Source of the DNA: Triparma columacea
Taxonomy: Eukaryota; Sar; Bolidophyceae; Parmales; Triparmaceae
Reading direction: 5' to 3'
Length of the DNA: 64,000 bases
NCBI GenBank assembly: GCA_030267965.1
Contig: BRYA01000336.1
Location: 36,150 to 100,149 of the forward strand
The notes under the pieces are model-generated. The model did no database searches and was not told where the DNA came from. It was given only the letters and a program-made list of their open reading frames with translations. Position numbers and translations under genes: made by a program. Positions 45,601-60,600 of this stretch are shown piece by piece; positions within the stretch are counted from its first letter, which is position 1; every line of letters begins with the position of its first letter.

Positions 45601-48600
45601 CCAGCCACAGTAGCCTCCGCCTGGTAGGTGAAAGTTGAACCGGATGCAAAGACTTCGTCACTGCCATCGTTCAGATAGTAGGGGTGTCGAATAACCAGGG
45701 AGAATGGAACTGTCTTGGGCAAACTCAAAGACTCCAATTCCTCTTTGCTGTCAGCATCGTGTAGCACAGGTGACAAACATGAAAGCTGTGTATCTGAAAC
45801 TACTGTTGCGATGGTCTGCCGCATGTCGAAGTCGTTATTTGCACCAAACTGGCAGAATATGTCCAAATTTGCTGAAGTCTGAGCTGGAGAGAATCCAGCG
45901 CCTGAGACATATATCATAGTCGACCCAGTCACAGGTCCTGAGCTGACGGACATGGAGCTCATGCTGCGTTCACCCGTCACATTTAAGCTGACGCTGTTTC
46001 CAACTCCATCCACTCCATTGGTTGAAAGGAAGACTTCTACAGGGCCAACCTCCAACGCAGCAGGGGAAGCGCACTCCACAGTGTTCTCATTCTTAAAAGT
46101 TGCACTGGTAGCCTTTACATCGCCATGCACTCCATTCGCAGACTTGCCATAGAAAAAGCAGGACAGCTCCGGGGTGTTGGTGATGGAGGACCCATGGAGG
46201 GTAATCTTGGTAGATCTCCCCTCGGGCAATGAAGGTGGTGACACGGAGGTAATAGCGTGTGCATCAGTGACAATGAATGGAACAGAATGGTGGGTCTCAT
46301 CCTGATCCAAAGACCTTTTCACCCCGACGGCGAATTTAGAAGCTGAAGAAGTAGTAGTCGGCACAGGGCAGAGCAAGGTGTCGCTACTTCCATCGAGATT
46401 TATGGCGGTGGTTTTTAAAGTTAGCCCGTCAGCTCTCGTGAAGGTACACTCATTCGCAAAAGTAGGGAAAAAGTTGCTTCCTGAGATAGTGATGGTAATG
46501 TCACTAGATAACATGGCAGTCAAGGGACTGATGGAGTCGATTTCGGCTTGCTGGAAGTACCTTACATTGAAGCCAGTCTCAACGTGATTATAGTCCGTGT
46601 TGGAGAGCGCCACATCAGTGATAAGACCGTCACCCCTGTCCATACTTTCGTGACCAGCAGACACAGTCCAAGAGGGGCTCACGAAGGTACAGGTATCTCC
46701 TTCAATGTTGCAAGTAGATTCTGCAAACTTGACCACCCCTGTTAGGGGCTCAGTCAGCTTCACGCCGTATTTTGACCCTACCATATTGGTCCCCTTGACG
46801 ATAACCTCAGTGGTCCCCCTTGTTGTTGCATGTGTCGTTGACAATGAGGATGCAATGGGCTGAAAGTTGAGCTCTAAAGGCACCACATTGCTGTAGTCCA
46901 CCCCGTTTCCTGCCACCATAACACCGACAATTTTTGCTGGGTTTAGCTTGCTTGAAGCAGAGCTAAGGAAAGTTGAGGGAAATTTGCAAGACACCTTCGT
47001 TGAGTCTATGTAAGTTCCTTGAGTTGTCTCCCCGCCAAACTTACACGTAAGTGTTGCAAGATTTGGAATATTGTCGCCTTGTACAGTCACTCCCGCTTGT
47101 GCAAGTGCAGGAAGCGACGTCGGAGTAGTGGTGATGAGGACAGTGTCAGGGTAGTACACAAAAGTAGACCCTTCGACCGTGTAATCAGCACCTCCATTGA
47201 AGGAATATAAAACATCGACAGCCACCATACCCATACTTGTGAGAGGCAGAGACGCTGGAGTGGCACAAGAGAATGTGGTTCCGTCTCCAAACACCGAAGC
47301 CTTGGTCACAACATCTAGGGTGGGCTTAACAGCCGCACCAGAAACGCCTGTGGCAGAAGAAAACATGAACTTGCAGATAATGTCAGCTGAATCACTCAAG
47401 TTGACAAGAAGGTCCGCAAAGCCGCTCACAACAGCACTGGTGCTACCGCTGGAAGGACCTGAAGATGGAGTGATAGCAATATCAACCTTAGGGGCAGACC
47501 AGTACTGCTTGAAGACTGCTCCAGAGGAACTTCTGCTTAATACCCCAGCAGCAGCAATGCTCTTCTGCTGGACCAATTCGATCCCGACGGAAAGGACACC
47601 AGACTCTGAGGAATCCCCATTGTACTGACTTTCGACAAAAATAGGTGGAGAAATACAGGTTACAACAGTGGAAGAAACAAATGTAGCCACCATTGCAGAG
47701 TCACCAAACATACACAAGATGTTGCTACCGGCTTCAAAGCCAGTTCCAGTGACAGTGATATGTGTTCCCCCCTCAACAGGTCCAAGTAAGGGAGCAATGG
47801 AAGAGATTGAAAGGTGAGTTTCGTAACTTATTCTTGTGAGAGAAGAAGTGAAATCAACACCGTCGTTAACAGTAACTGACAAGGTTTCAGTGCTTCGGTA
47901 AGATGAGAGGGCAGGGACCGTGCAGGAGATTTGTGATCCAGACAAGTATGTAGCAGGCACGAGGTTCTCGCCCACCCCAAACTTGCAAATCGTTCCTGTC
48001 CTCTCAAATCCACTTCCAATTATTGTCACGATGTCGCCCCCCTTCTCAGAAACAGAAGTTGGGTAGAAACTCTCAATCACAACCGGTTCCTTGAACTCAA
48101 AAGAGAAATTAGTGTCAACCCAGTCACTCTTGCTGTCAAATTTGACCCAGACATTTTCAGTAGATGGTTTGAATGAAGCTGGAGCAGCACAGTACATACT
48201 ATTTGAAGATATGTAGTGCGCAAACGAAGACTTTGAACCAAATTTGCACTGTGTGTCACTTCTTGGGACGAAGTTTGTTCCACTAATCGTGACGAGTGTA
48301 CCTCCCGAAGTAGGTCCATTTGTCGGAGAAATAGAAGTCACAGACATCTTGGAGTAGTAAAGGAACTTCGTCGGTGAAGGAACGTAATCTGCACCATTAA
48401 CACTGACTGAAAGCGTAGCATATATCGGGTATTTCGCGAAAGGAGCTCGGCACTTAATGCTCATGTCGGAACCAAGTAGTCCTGTGACTACAGTGTTTCC
48501 AAACTTACAGAAAACGACTCCGCCACCATTACCAAAGCCCTCTCCCGTTATGGTGACCTCGACACCTCCATTGACTGGCCCAAGAGCAGGACTGATGGAG

Positions 48601-51600
48601 TGGATGGCAGGCTGGGAGAAGTAGCTGTAAGTGAGCTTTGAAAGAGGGGTTGAAACCACTCCAAATTGAAGATCGAGGAGCTCGACCTCAACATTTCTAG
48701 CGGCGCCAAGGACCGAAGGAGTGATACAGCTCACAGCCTTGGGCGAAACCCAAACTCCAGCTGCCGTCAACGGCCCGTCAACAGTAGCAAAACTACAAAC
48801 GTAATTCAACGTGCTGTCAAAACCAGTTCCATAGATCATAAGAGTGGTGCCTCCGAGCATGCTGCCAGAAGTAGGGGCTAGACTGGTAACAACAGCAGCC
48901 TCAAAATACCTAAAAGCTGCATCAGATCCAACCTTGGGCGAAACAAATTCGTCGTTGCTGACAGTCACTCCAACAGCAGATGACGAGAGCGAAGGCGGCG
49001 AAATGCACGAAAGAGTCGTACTAGAAATGTATGTCGCATAGGTTGACACATCGCCAAACATGCACATGAGCCCGGCTCCCTCGACAAAGTTTTTGCCTAC
49101 AACCACCACGTTGGTGCCGCCAGCGAGGAGACCTGAAGTAGGTGAAATCGAAGTCACAGAGGGAGGTGGCAGAATAGTAAGAGACAGCAATGATGTCGAA
49201 AAATCGACACCATTGAAAGTCACAGAAATTTCTGCTGCACTCAAAAAACCAGTGGTAGTGTCTTGTGCAGTAGTACAACGCATTTCTGTATCAGAAAGAA
49301 TATCTACCTCCGTGGCAGTGACGCCCGCAATCATGCAAGCAACATTTCCAGAGGTTGCGGCATCCTTCTGGAAGTTTGTCCCACTCAAGGTCACAACGCC
49401 TCCCACAGCAACGGTGGAGGGAGACACTGAAGTAATAGATACCATGGGGTGGTGAGTGATGGAAACAGGCTCTTCACAGTAGTGGACCCCGTCATTGGTT
49501 ACAGAGAGCTTCATGTCTCCAGGCGTCTCCATTGGAAGGATAGCACACCAAATCGTGTGGGCCCCGACGTAGGTTGCAGAGGCAACACTTGTTGAGCCCG
49601 TTGTGGTGTCTTCAAGTTTGCACGCAAGCTGCGGACGATCACTGAAGTTATCACCTGAAATTGTAACCGTGGTTGGTGCACCCATTCCTACCTCGACAAA
49701 AGAAGGGTATACAAAAGTGATGATTGGCGAGTCTTCACAATAGAAGGGAAGGTTATTCCCCGTCCAGTCGACACCTCCATTCATTGAAACCTCGACACTA
49801 TACATGATATTGGCGTTGGAAGCTGGGCATGCGAGGTCGCAGGCAATTGAAGTTGACGTAACGTCAGAAGCAATAGCCTGCGAAACTATTTCTCCCGCTG
49901 AAGTCTTGATGGCGCAAAATGCATTGCCTGCGAAATTCTCGCCAGATACCGTGACAGTAGTAGAGGAACCGTGAATTCCACTATTGTGACTTAAACTTGA
50001 CACAGAAGGAGCGATGTAAACCTCGAAAGAGGCACCACTACCAAGGAATTCCGCTGCATTGGAACCAATTTTGACAACAGCAGTCCCCTGAACAAGCTGC
50101 GGGGTTATGCAGATGGCACTTGTCTCAGACATTACCGAATCGGCTCTGACAACAACACTGTTTTCACCAGAAACCTCAAACTCGCAGAAAAGTAACGACG
50201 CAAAGTTGGTGCCAGTCACAGTAACATGTGTGCCACCAGTGGTTGGTCCAGAAAGCACAGACAACTTGTCTATCTGTGGGGGGGGTGCAAATGAAAATGT
50301 TGCGGTGGTGCTAGTATCATAGTCAGCATTGTTGTTGGAGATTCCCACAACGACGTCTTTGATATCCCTGCCTGGATCAATAGGGCTAGTGCACTTAGCT
50401 TGAGTTGATGACATGAAGACTCCTGATGAAGTCACCCCGTCCCAAATACAAGAAAGGGAGGAAGAGTTCACGAAGGAAGAGGAGGAGTCAACGGTGAAGA
50501 TCACCTCGGTACCTCCCTCGAGGTTCCCAACTGTGGGTGATATACTCGTGAGAACCAAGGGCCTCCTGAAGGAAAAAGTAGACCTCAGAAGTCCACTGAC
50601 AACGGATCCTGCAGCATTTCGCAGAGTAAATTCTGCATAAACAACAGGAGTGGAACCCAAAGACACCGCAGGGGTCACACAAGTCAACTCGTTGGCAGAG
50701 GACACGACAGCAAGGACACTCTCGCTAAGAGTTGCTCCAGCGACGTTCCCTTCGAAGTGGCAGTACATGTCGTTTTCAACATCAAAATTGTCGCCTTGCA
50801 GTAACAGCTTCGTACCCCCAAGAGAAGAACCGAAAGCAGGACTAATTGTATTCACAGTTGATGGTGTGAAATAGGAGAAAGTACTGAAAACAGATTTGGC
50901 ATCGGACGCAACGCCACTGTAGCCGTTAGCAAATACGTCAAAGACATAGCTTCCCGCTGAAGCAGCTGGAGGGGCTTCGCAATGGAGCTCTGTATCAGAA
51001 ACGACCGTGGCCATTGATTGGAGGTCCCCGAACCTACAGTTCAAGTTGAGTCCAGCGACACCGGCAGCAACGGCAAAATTTTCTCCTGTAACAGTCACAA
51101 CAGCGGTACCGCCAACGCTGCTAGATGATGGAGTCACGGATGAGATCTGAAGATTTTGAGTGTACGTGTAAGTCATCTCTACAGGAGAGAAGTCATACCC
51201 ATTGAGGGTGACAGCTACCCCGACTGCACTCCCAACGGCAACCGAAGTTGGGGGTGCAACACATTCGATTCTGTCACTCGAAATCAGAGTCCCAGTGACG
51301 GTGGTCGAGCCAAATTTGCAACCGAGCGAAGCGGACTTGGAAAAGCCGGTCCCTATAATGATAACTTTGTTGCCACCCGTCTCGATACCGGCAGGAGGGG
51401 AGATGGATGTGAGGACAGGCATCTCTTGGTAAAGGTACGCCAACCCCGATTTGGACCAGTCAGCCCCTCCGTTAGTTGAGATGTCTACTCCAACCACCGA
51501 CGATTGTACAGACGAAGCAGGCGAAAAGCACTGCACAAGGTTGGAAGATATCACAGTCGCATCTACGATATCACTACCGAATCTACACTGAGTTGAGAGA

Positions 51601-54600
51601 CTACCGCCATCCAAATTGTTTCCACTGAAAGTAACCAAAGTTCCGCCTCCCACTGGGCCACTGACGGGATAAAGTTGGGTAACAGATGGAATTGGAACAT
51701 ACGTGTAGACAAATCCTGTAGCGATGAAGTCTCTACCATTTCCGGACACAAAAATATCAACAGATGTTGAAACTGCAGTTGTGTAGGCAGGAGGGGATTC
51801 GCAAGTCATCTCAGAATCAGAAACACGAGTGGCTCTTTCAACCCTGTCGCCGAACTTGCAGGACAAACTTGGGGAGTCCGGGATGCTGCCACCGCTGATG
51901 ATGACGGTTGTACCTCCAGTGCACGCACCAGTGGACGGAGTAAGGGCAGAAGTTGTAATGGTTGACTGAGAACTGAAGGAAGGATAGTCCATGCCAAAAT
52001 CGAACCCATTATTTGAGACCGAAACGGTGTAATCACCAGGAGGCAAGGCAGGAGTGGTGCAAGTAATTGCATCAGAAGCAAGGAATACCGCAGAGGAGGA
52101 AGAATAGATCTGCGAACCCATGCTGAACCTACAAGCAAGCCCGTCAAATGGCAAAAAATTAGAACCAACGACAGTGACGATAGTGCCTCCTGTCTCGGGT
52201 CCAGATGGTGGAACAAGGGCAGTCACCGTCACTTCACTATGGAAATAGAATTGAGTCTTGGTAGAAGTGAAATCAGTACCTCCGTTTAGCGAGAGCTCAA
52301 CCTGAGTCGAAAGCACGGGCGCTAACAGGGCAGGTGTGGGGCACTTCATAACATAGGACGAAACATATGTTGCCTTGGTGGCAGTGAAGACTCTATCGCC
52401 GTCAACCGCCTGGCTGAACCAACCGCACACAGCTTCCCCGGAGTTGGCAAAGTTGCTTCCGTAGACTGAGACCTCGGTGGAGCGCATGGAGGGTCCAGAC
52501 TGAGGAGACACAGAGCTCACATGGACCTCGTTCATGTAGTTAAACGCAATTGGAGTCATGTGCCCTCCAAGGGAATAGTTGATTCCATCAATGACGTTCC
52601 TTAACACCATCTCCACTGAGGAAGACGAAAAAGAGGAAGCAGGAGGAGTCGAACATGATAACGAGATTTCAGAGGCAAATTTCACTGGGGTGAATACTGA
52701 AAATCCGATAGAATCCACGAACTCGCAACTGTACGTGAGAGCTGCATCGTAGCCAGACCCAGTCAGGAATATAGGAGTCCCTCCCTTGGTGGGACCAGCT
52801 GTTGGAAGGACTGAATTCACCGAAGCAAGAGAGTAGTACGAGAAAGAAATGCCAGGGAAACTGGATGACCCACTCATCTGTGTACTCAACTTTAGCTTGG
52901 TGAGAGTCGGCCCTGTTGAGGACGGTGGGACCGTGCACAGAGCAGTGGTCTTCGAAATCTTGACGGCCTTGACTACGGATCCTCCGAATGTGCAGAACAT
53001 GGAGGCGCCACTTGAAACTGGGAAGTTGTCACCGCTTACGGTTACGACATCTCCACCCTTCTCGTTGACCGCGTTTGGCTTGACAGAGAACACGGTTGGT
53101 TCCGGGAGGTACCTGTATGTGGCGGGTCTCACTGTGTAGTCGGTGCCACCATTAATTGAAAGAGAGACGAAAGCGGTTTGGGCAGAAGAGCACACTGATG
53201 GGCCTGGCATGGCTTTGCAGAGAACCGCTCTTGCTCCAATCTTCTCCGCCGGCGTAGTAATTTCAGTTAGATCTGCAGTAGCCTGTACCTTGCAAACAAA
53301 AGATGTAGCCAAGGCAGGAAGATCAGAAATTGTAGTGACAGTGATATCTTCATTCCCGTAGCACGTCCCAAACGAAGGAGATATGGAGCTGAGAACCACA
53401 GGTGGCACGTAAGAGAATGTCTCGAAGGTTGTTGAATACTCAGAGCCCCCATTGGTAGACACGAAGACGGTTGCACTGCCGCTGGAGCTGCTCATAGATG
53501 GGGACTTGCAGTTCAAGGTAGTTGCAGATTTGACAACTCCAACGACAACCTCTTCAACACCTGTCTCATCATTGACAAATTTACAAAGCGCACTCTGACC
53601 CTCGGTGTAACCAGAGCCCGAAATGACAACGTCGGTCCCACCAACAGTACTTCCAAAAGACGGAGCAATGGAAGAAATGTGAGGAGACTGAGCATACGTG
53701 TAAATTTGTGTGGTGTTTGAGTATTGCTGTCCATTCAAGCTCACTTGGACACCAACGGGACTATCTCCACCAGGCGTCGCACATGTTATGCGCGAGAACG
53801 AGATAAAAGTTGCAGAAACTTCAATGTCACCAAACTTGCAAAAGTTCTGGTCAATGTTGAGGAAGTTGCTTCCAATAATTGTCACAACAGTTCCCCCAAC
53901 ATCACCCCCAGATGCAGGAACGAGAGAGGTCACAATAGGACCAGTAGAGTATGTAAAGACCTTTCCAGAAGAGGTTGTATCGACACCTCCGTTGCTACTG
54001 ATCTCAAATGAGACGGCCCCGGCAGAGGGGGACACAGGTGCAATGCAACTGAGGGTATCAGACGACAAGATCACAGCCTGGACGAGCTGCCCGCCGAACA
54101 AACAGCTGAAAGAAGTTGCAAGGAAATTTTTCCCATACACGGTGACCACGGTTCCACCTGTGACGAGCCCAGACTTTGGGGAGACGGCATCCACGGTGAT
54201 TGCAGGCACATAAGAGAACTTGAGATCCCCGTGAAAGTTAAGACCTCCGTTTGTACTGATTTGCACGTCGACTTCGCCTCCAACTGATGCTAGCGACAAA
54301 GGTGCCGGAGGGGCAAGGCAGGTCAAAGTGGTGCTGTCAAAAATTGACGTGGGCACCACAACAACGCTACCAAACTTGCACAAGAAACTGCTTGACTGGA
54401 AGAATCCAGTCCCCATGATCGTCACTAGACTTCCACCACCACTGCTCCCATGACTTGGAGTCAGAGAAGAAAGGGTGGAAGACGTTGTGAAGGAAAAAAC
54501 TGGAAGAACCTCCCCTCCCCCCTGATTGCTGTACCCCGCGCTCTGCCCATTGGTGGAAAGACGAACACTGTAGTCACCAGGAAGGGCAGAAACTGTGGTG

Positions 54601-57600
54601 CACTTTATCGTCGTGGGAGAGAGATACTTTGCACTAACAGAGTGGGCCTTGGCAGGGTCACTGGCCGAAGAAAAGACACAGGCCAAAGACGAGGATCGTA
54701 CAAAACCCGTCCCCCTGATAAAGATCTGCGACCCTCCGACCTCAGGCCCAGTCGCAGGGTAAACTGAGATAACCACGGGAGTAGGGTGGTAGAGAACTTG
54801 TACATTGGTCGACGAAGTATAATCAGCACCGCCATTAGTTGAAACTTGAATGGTGAGGGAAGCCTTCGCTTCATGGGACAGAGTGACAGCTGGTGCGACA
54901 CAGAGCATCGTCGCATCGTCAACAACCGTAGCGTGATTATCGAAGACCTCAACAGAGTTGTCATCAACATCGGTGAACTTGCACGAAGGTGATGAAGCCG
55001 TGTCGAAGCCGCTGCCAGAGACAGTGAGGACAGTCCCCCCAGTGAGAGGGGTTGAAAGTGGATAAACGGAAGCAATGGAAGGCGATGCAATATACTTGAA
55101 CTTGACACCACTTTCAAAGCCCTCGAAAGTAAGACCGTTGTTTGTCACTGTCACAGCGACCTCAGAAGGAACCCCATCGACTGCAGCAGGGGATTCACAG
55201 ACAATTTCGGTTGAGTTGACAAACGATACGGAAGGTGAAGAAACTTCTCCGAACATACAGCCCAGCTCAGCGGTATCTTCAAAGTTGGATCCAACCAAGG
55301 TTACAGCCGTCCTGCCAGAAAGTCCGCCCTTTGCGGGAGAAGCCGAAAGGATAGCAATTCCCACGGAGTAATTAAACTCATCCTCGATGTCTGCGGGCGC
55401 AAATTCTTGCCCGTTTGAAGAAAGAGATATTGTCACAGCGCCAGGTTGGTGAGAAGGGCTTACGCAAACGGCGACCGTGGTACTAACAACGGTGGCCTGA
55501 ACACGATGACTTGATGACCCAAAGTCGCACAACATTGTATACTGAGAATCAAAGTTCGTGCCAGTCACAGTAACCGAAGTCGAGCCGGTCTCAGGCCCAG
55601 AGAGAGGGAAAATAGACTGGATCTCAATCGGATTACTGTACGTGAAGGTCGCGTAGGAAGACGAAAAGTCAACACAATTAGAAGAGACCTTGACCTGCAC
55701 CTGCCCAGGGGAATCCGTAGGGGGAGTGATGCAGGACACCTGGGTGGAAGACACAAAGGTGGCGGGGGAAATGACACCTCTAACACTACAGCACAGGTCT
55801 GCAGAGTCGAAAAAGTTCTCTCCGTGGACTGAAATCATGGAATTCCCAGAGATGGGGCCTGACATGGGATAAACAGTCGACGTCTCGATGTCAGCGTGGT
55901 AGGTGAAGGTTTCCTTGACGAAGTTCTCAAAGTTCCCACCCATGTTAAGGGATACCGAAACATAGATGGAAGACGTCGTCTTGGTGGACTTTGAAATAGG
56001 GGTGGCACAAACTACTGAAGTAGAGGCCCCGTCGTGAGTGACAGAAAGGGTGGGAGAGGGAATGGAGTTGAAGACACAAACAAGGCCTGAAACATCAGGA
56101 ATGTTGGTGCCTACAATGGTCACATGGGTAGAGCCCCCGACAGGGCCGACCTTAGGGTTGAACGTCTCGATTGTCGGAGTCGTGTAAAATGTGAAATCGT
56201 AGCCGGAAGCCATAAAGTCGGCCCCATTGTTGGTTGACACGTAGACTGGCACGGATCCGGTCGTCTCAAAGGGAGGGGTGGAACACGAAATCTTTGAGTT
56301 TGACAGCCAAGAAGCCACGACTTTGTCTCCGTCCTCACCAAACCTGCACTTGATGACATCGTTCTTGCGGAAAAGACCACCGGAGCCAAGATGAATGATA
56401 GTCGAGCCAGAAGTCGGCCCTGAACTCGGCGAAAGAGAGGAGACAACAACGTCCTCCTTGTACACGTAGGTAATAAGAGAGGAAACGTCAGAGCCCCCGT
56501 TGTTCGAGACACCAACAGTGACGCCAGAACCCTCAGATATGCCCAGGGTGGAAGATGAGGGGGTCTTGCATGTTGCCATCGTTGAAAGCTGGATTGAAGC
56601 AGGCACGACAACACCATTGAACACACAAACGAACGACTCGTGGGCCGCAAAGTTACTCCCGTAGATCACGACATCAGTTCCGCCTTGTACCGAGCCGAAC
56701 TTGGGGCTCATTGTCGAGATGGTCGGAGGCAGGTAAGTGGTGTAAGAGGCCGCTGTCGAGTAATCAAGTCCGCCGTTGAAAGAAACAGTCAGAGAGATCG
56801 TACCATGAGAGGAGATGGGAGGAGACACACATTCCACTGTCTCCAAATTTGCAAGGGCAGAGGTAGTAGTTATCGTTCCCCAATTGCAAATGACGGAGGA
56901 TCCGAGGAGGATAGACGAGGGAAGGGAAGAAGAGAAGAACACGGTGACAATTGACTTTCCGATAGTAGGGCCGAAGGCTGGGGAGATTTTCGAGATAACG
57001 GGAGCGGAAGAAGTCGTGAACAACAGACTGCAACTTGAGGATGTCGTGTCATCGAAGATACCATTGTTCGAAACCTTGAAATAGAGCTCCTCTTCGCCTT
57101 CAGATTCCATTGTCGCAGTGACCGTGCAGAGAACCGAGGTAGAAGTTAGGAACGTAGCCTTCATGGACAAGGAAGAAACGAGGGTGCTGCAGTCAGACGC
57201 GACAGCGAAGCACGAAAGAGAATCAGTGTCCTCGAAGTTGGATCCCGTCAGGGTAATTTTACTACCAAGGTTGAGGGTCCCCCTGGAGGGCGCAACACTC
57301 AAAACGTCAGGAGCGTCATAAAAAGAGAAAGGGATCCCCGTGGAAGTGTAATCCACATGATTTGACGTCAGCTCCAAGGTGAGATCCTGCGCACCTCCTG
57401 AGGGGATGACAGACGGACTCGCACACTTTAAAGTATTAGCGCTGATAACAGTGGCCTTTGAAAATCCACCTGACTGAAAGTCGCAGTAAACATCTTCACC
57501 GGTCACAAATGTGCTACCAAAGATGGTGATTTCAGTACCGCCACTGGCCGGGCCGCTCTTGGGAGAGAAAGAAGAGATGTAAAGAGGAGGGAGGAAGGTG

Positions 57601-60600
57601 TAGGTTGTGGTAATCGGAGAGTAGTTCTCATGGTTGTTGAAGGAAACTTTTAGAGACTCCTCGCGTTTGCTAGACTTCGCCAGTGCGTTGTGCGGAGCTA
57701 TGCAAGAAATGGCTGTTGAGGAGATGTAGACTCCAGCTACGATGGAGGAGCCACCGAAGTTGCAAATGATGTTATCCAACGTGTCAGGGAATGGAGTGGA
57801 GTCATCTGTCGTAATCTTGACAACGGTGTCGCCAGAGAATGGCCCATTGGGCGGGTTGACAGACAGGGAGGCGAAGTTGTCGTCGTAGTAGGCAAAAGGG
57901 ACCGACGGTGACTCGTCAACGAGGTTGGCGGTCACCGAAACTTGATAAGTTTCTGGAGATGGGACTGCGGGCGTGATACACTTGACCGCCGATGCCGAGA
58001 GGAAAACAGCCTTGGACTGTAACTTTGACGATGCGTCAGAATCGGGCCGAAAGACGCAGAAAAGATTGTCCGCCCTCAAAAAGTTGTCCCCGAAGACAGT
58101 TACTAGCGTTGACCCACTAATTGGGCCGTAACTTATGCTGAGGGAGGAGATACTTATTGCGTCGTGATAAAAGAACGACAGTTTGTTGTTTGTGAAGGTG
58201 TTGCCGTCGTTGAGAGAAATGTCAACTGAGGCGAGAGAAGAGGTAGAAAGGGGAGGGGTCTCACACGACACAGAAGACGATGAGAGGAAGGTGCAGGGTG
58301 TCAAGTGCGTTTCACTTGAGGTGGAAAATTTTGCCACAATATTCCCGTCTGAGACGAAGTTTGAACCATAAATGGTGGTTGTGGTAAGGCCCTTCACTGG
58401 GCCCGAGTTAGGGGAAAGGGTTGACAGTGTGGGGGGGAGGGTATATGTGTAGAAGATGGAAGAGTCGGAAATTTCCGAACCGTCATTGGTAGAAACGTCA
58501 ACCTTAAGTTTCATGTCGCCCGTGTGGGAGATGGGAAGGGGAGGGGCCAAACAGGACACTGAATTGGAGGAAACATAGGTGGCCGGAGAAGTGGAAACAG
58601 AGCCAAACTTGCATTTCATGGAGGACGAGGAGTGGAAGTTCGACCCATAAAGCGTAATTGGCTTCTGCCCCCCCGTCGTAGGCCCAAATGTCGGTACGAC
58701 ATGGGTCAGATACATAGGAATCGTGTAAGTAAACGAAGCCGTCGTCTGCGACATGTGCAAACCATTGGAAGACAGGGATACCTTCACAGGAGAGGAGGTG
58801 GAGGTTACGGAGGATGGGGCCGGTGGCGTCTCACACGTAGCGGATGTAGGCGACACGTAAGTAGCAGGTGAGTACGCCGGGGGTTCCGAAGAGAACACAC
58901 AAATTAAGCTGTTCGAATTGACGAAGTTGGTTCCTGTCACGGTGACCTTCGTGGAGCCGTAAAGGGAACCGAAGGAAGGGGAGACCTCAGAAACAGAAAG
59001 GGGCTCCGTAAACGTGAACTGAATCTTGTTCGAAAGGAAGTCCATCTCGTCGCGAAGGTGGAGAGAGGTGAACATGGGAGAGGGGACCGAAGGAATCGGG
59101 CACCTTACTCTAGAGGACGAAACAATCGTCGCTGAGGTGGTGAGGGTGGGATCGTCATTGAAGACGCAACTGATAGTGGGGTTGGGCCGAACATTGAAGT
59201 TCGATACGTCCACCGTTGCGAATTCTCCTCCACTTGTGGGGGCCGAGGTAGGCATCACCCACTTGATCACCGGGGGGGAACCGAGACGATAGTTGAATGT
59301 GACATTCTGTTGGGCCGACTTCTTCTGACTCGTATCACTCATGAGTCCGTTGTCCTCCGTCTGCATCACGACTGTGGTCTCACTCGGCAGATTTCTCGTG
59401 TCCGTAGTGAGAGTAAGGTCCGAAAAGGCAGCATTGAGGGACGCAAGACTTGAGGTGAACTTGGTCTCCCCGAATCCTTCCGCAACAGGAGCAACCCCCA
59501 CACCCCAGACTAGGGCTTCCGTTTCGCCCTTCATCGAAGCAGTCGTTGGGGTGCCGTCTGATGCCGTCGAAACCTTGACAGAAGTTGACAGGGCAGAGGA
59601 GTCCCAAAGCTCCTCGGTTGAATCAACATCGACCACAGTGTAGTAGTTGTCGAATGAAACGTCGAGCTTGGACGACTTGAACCTGAACCTCGTCGGATCG
59701 TTGTTGCTAATGACGTCTATCTTCACGGTGGCTGAAGTGGGGGAGAAGGAAGTAGGGGAAGAGGCCGTGCTAGAGGTGGTAACAACGGCGTACTCGAAGG
59801 TATCCAGGGGACTCCCAGTCGCATCTCGTGGAGGGACATAGACGAGAGTCTTTCCGAGAGGCACCGTGGTGTTGATTTCGGTGATAGGGGTAGGAGAGAA
59901 GGAAGGGGCAACCGCAAAGGGGGAGTTGAGGAGAGGAGTGGAGCTAGCCGAAGCCAGGTGGAGTGTCCCGAAGGTCGGCAATGAAGTCAACACCGCTTCA
60001 AGGGGGTTGCCCGAAGCGTCGGTACCATTCAATTCGACTATTACAGGAGTGTCCTCAAGCGTGTTGACATAGTTATCAACTGGAGCGGTGGAAATCTTCC
60101 ACGTCTGTACTTCCGAAGACGTCGCCAGCGTAGCCAAAGACCACAGTGATAGGGAAGAGAGCGGACGGACCATCCCATTTACCTCAGATTTGATCACCGC
60201 ACCCCTCCCCTCGTCGAACTTGAGATACGACACCAAGTTCGGGTCGGACTCATCCACAACATAGCTTCTCTCCGAAGTAGAAACGTCGCCGTCGGCATAC
60301 ATATCTCTGGATAACAGGACAAACTCGTCAATTTCTCCAAGGAAATTTACGAAATCGTTCCTGGTCGTTCCATCAATTGTGGCCTTGGCCGCTCCAAGCA
60401 GGAGAAAAGAAGATGCGGGGAGATCGACGGTGGAGGAGGGGAAAGTTTTCGTGGCGCGCACTACTCCGTTCAAAGCGATCTTGAATGTATCTGGCCCCCT
60501 AGAGAGGGAAAGGTGGGACCATTCCGCGGTTTTGATCGCTGGCACAGAGCTCGTCCAGTCGAACAGAGGTTCCGCCGAAGGACCGTACTGTACGCGGACG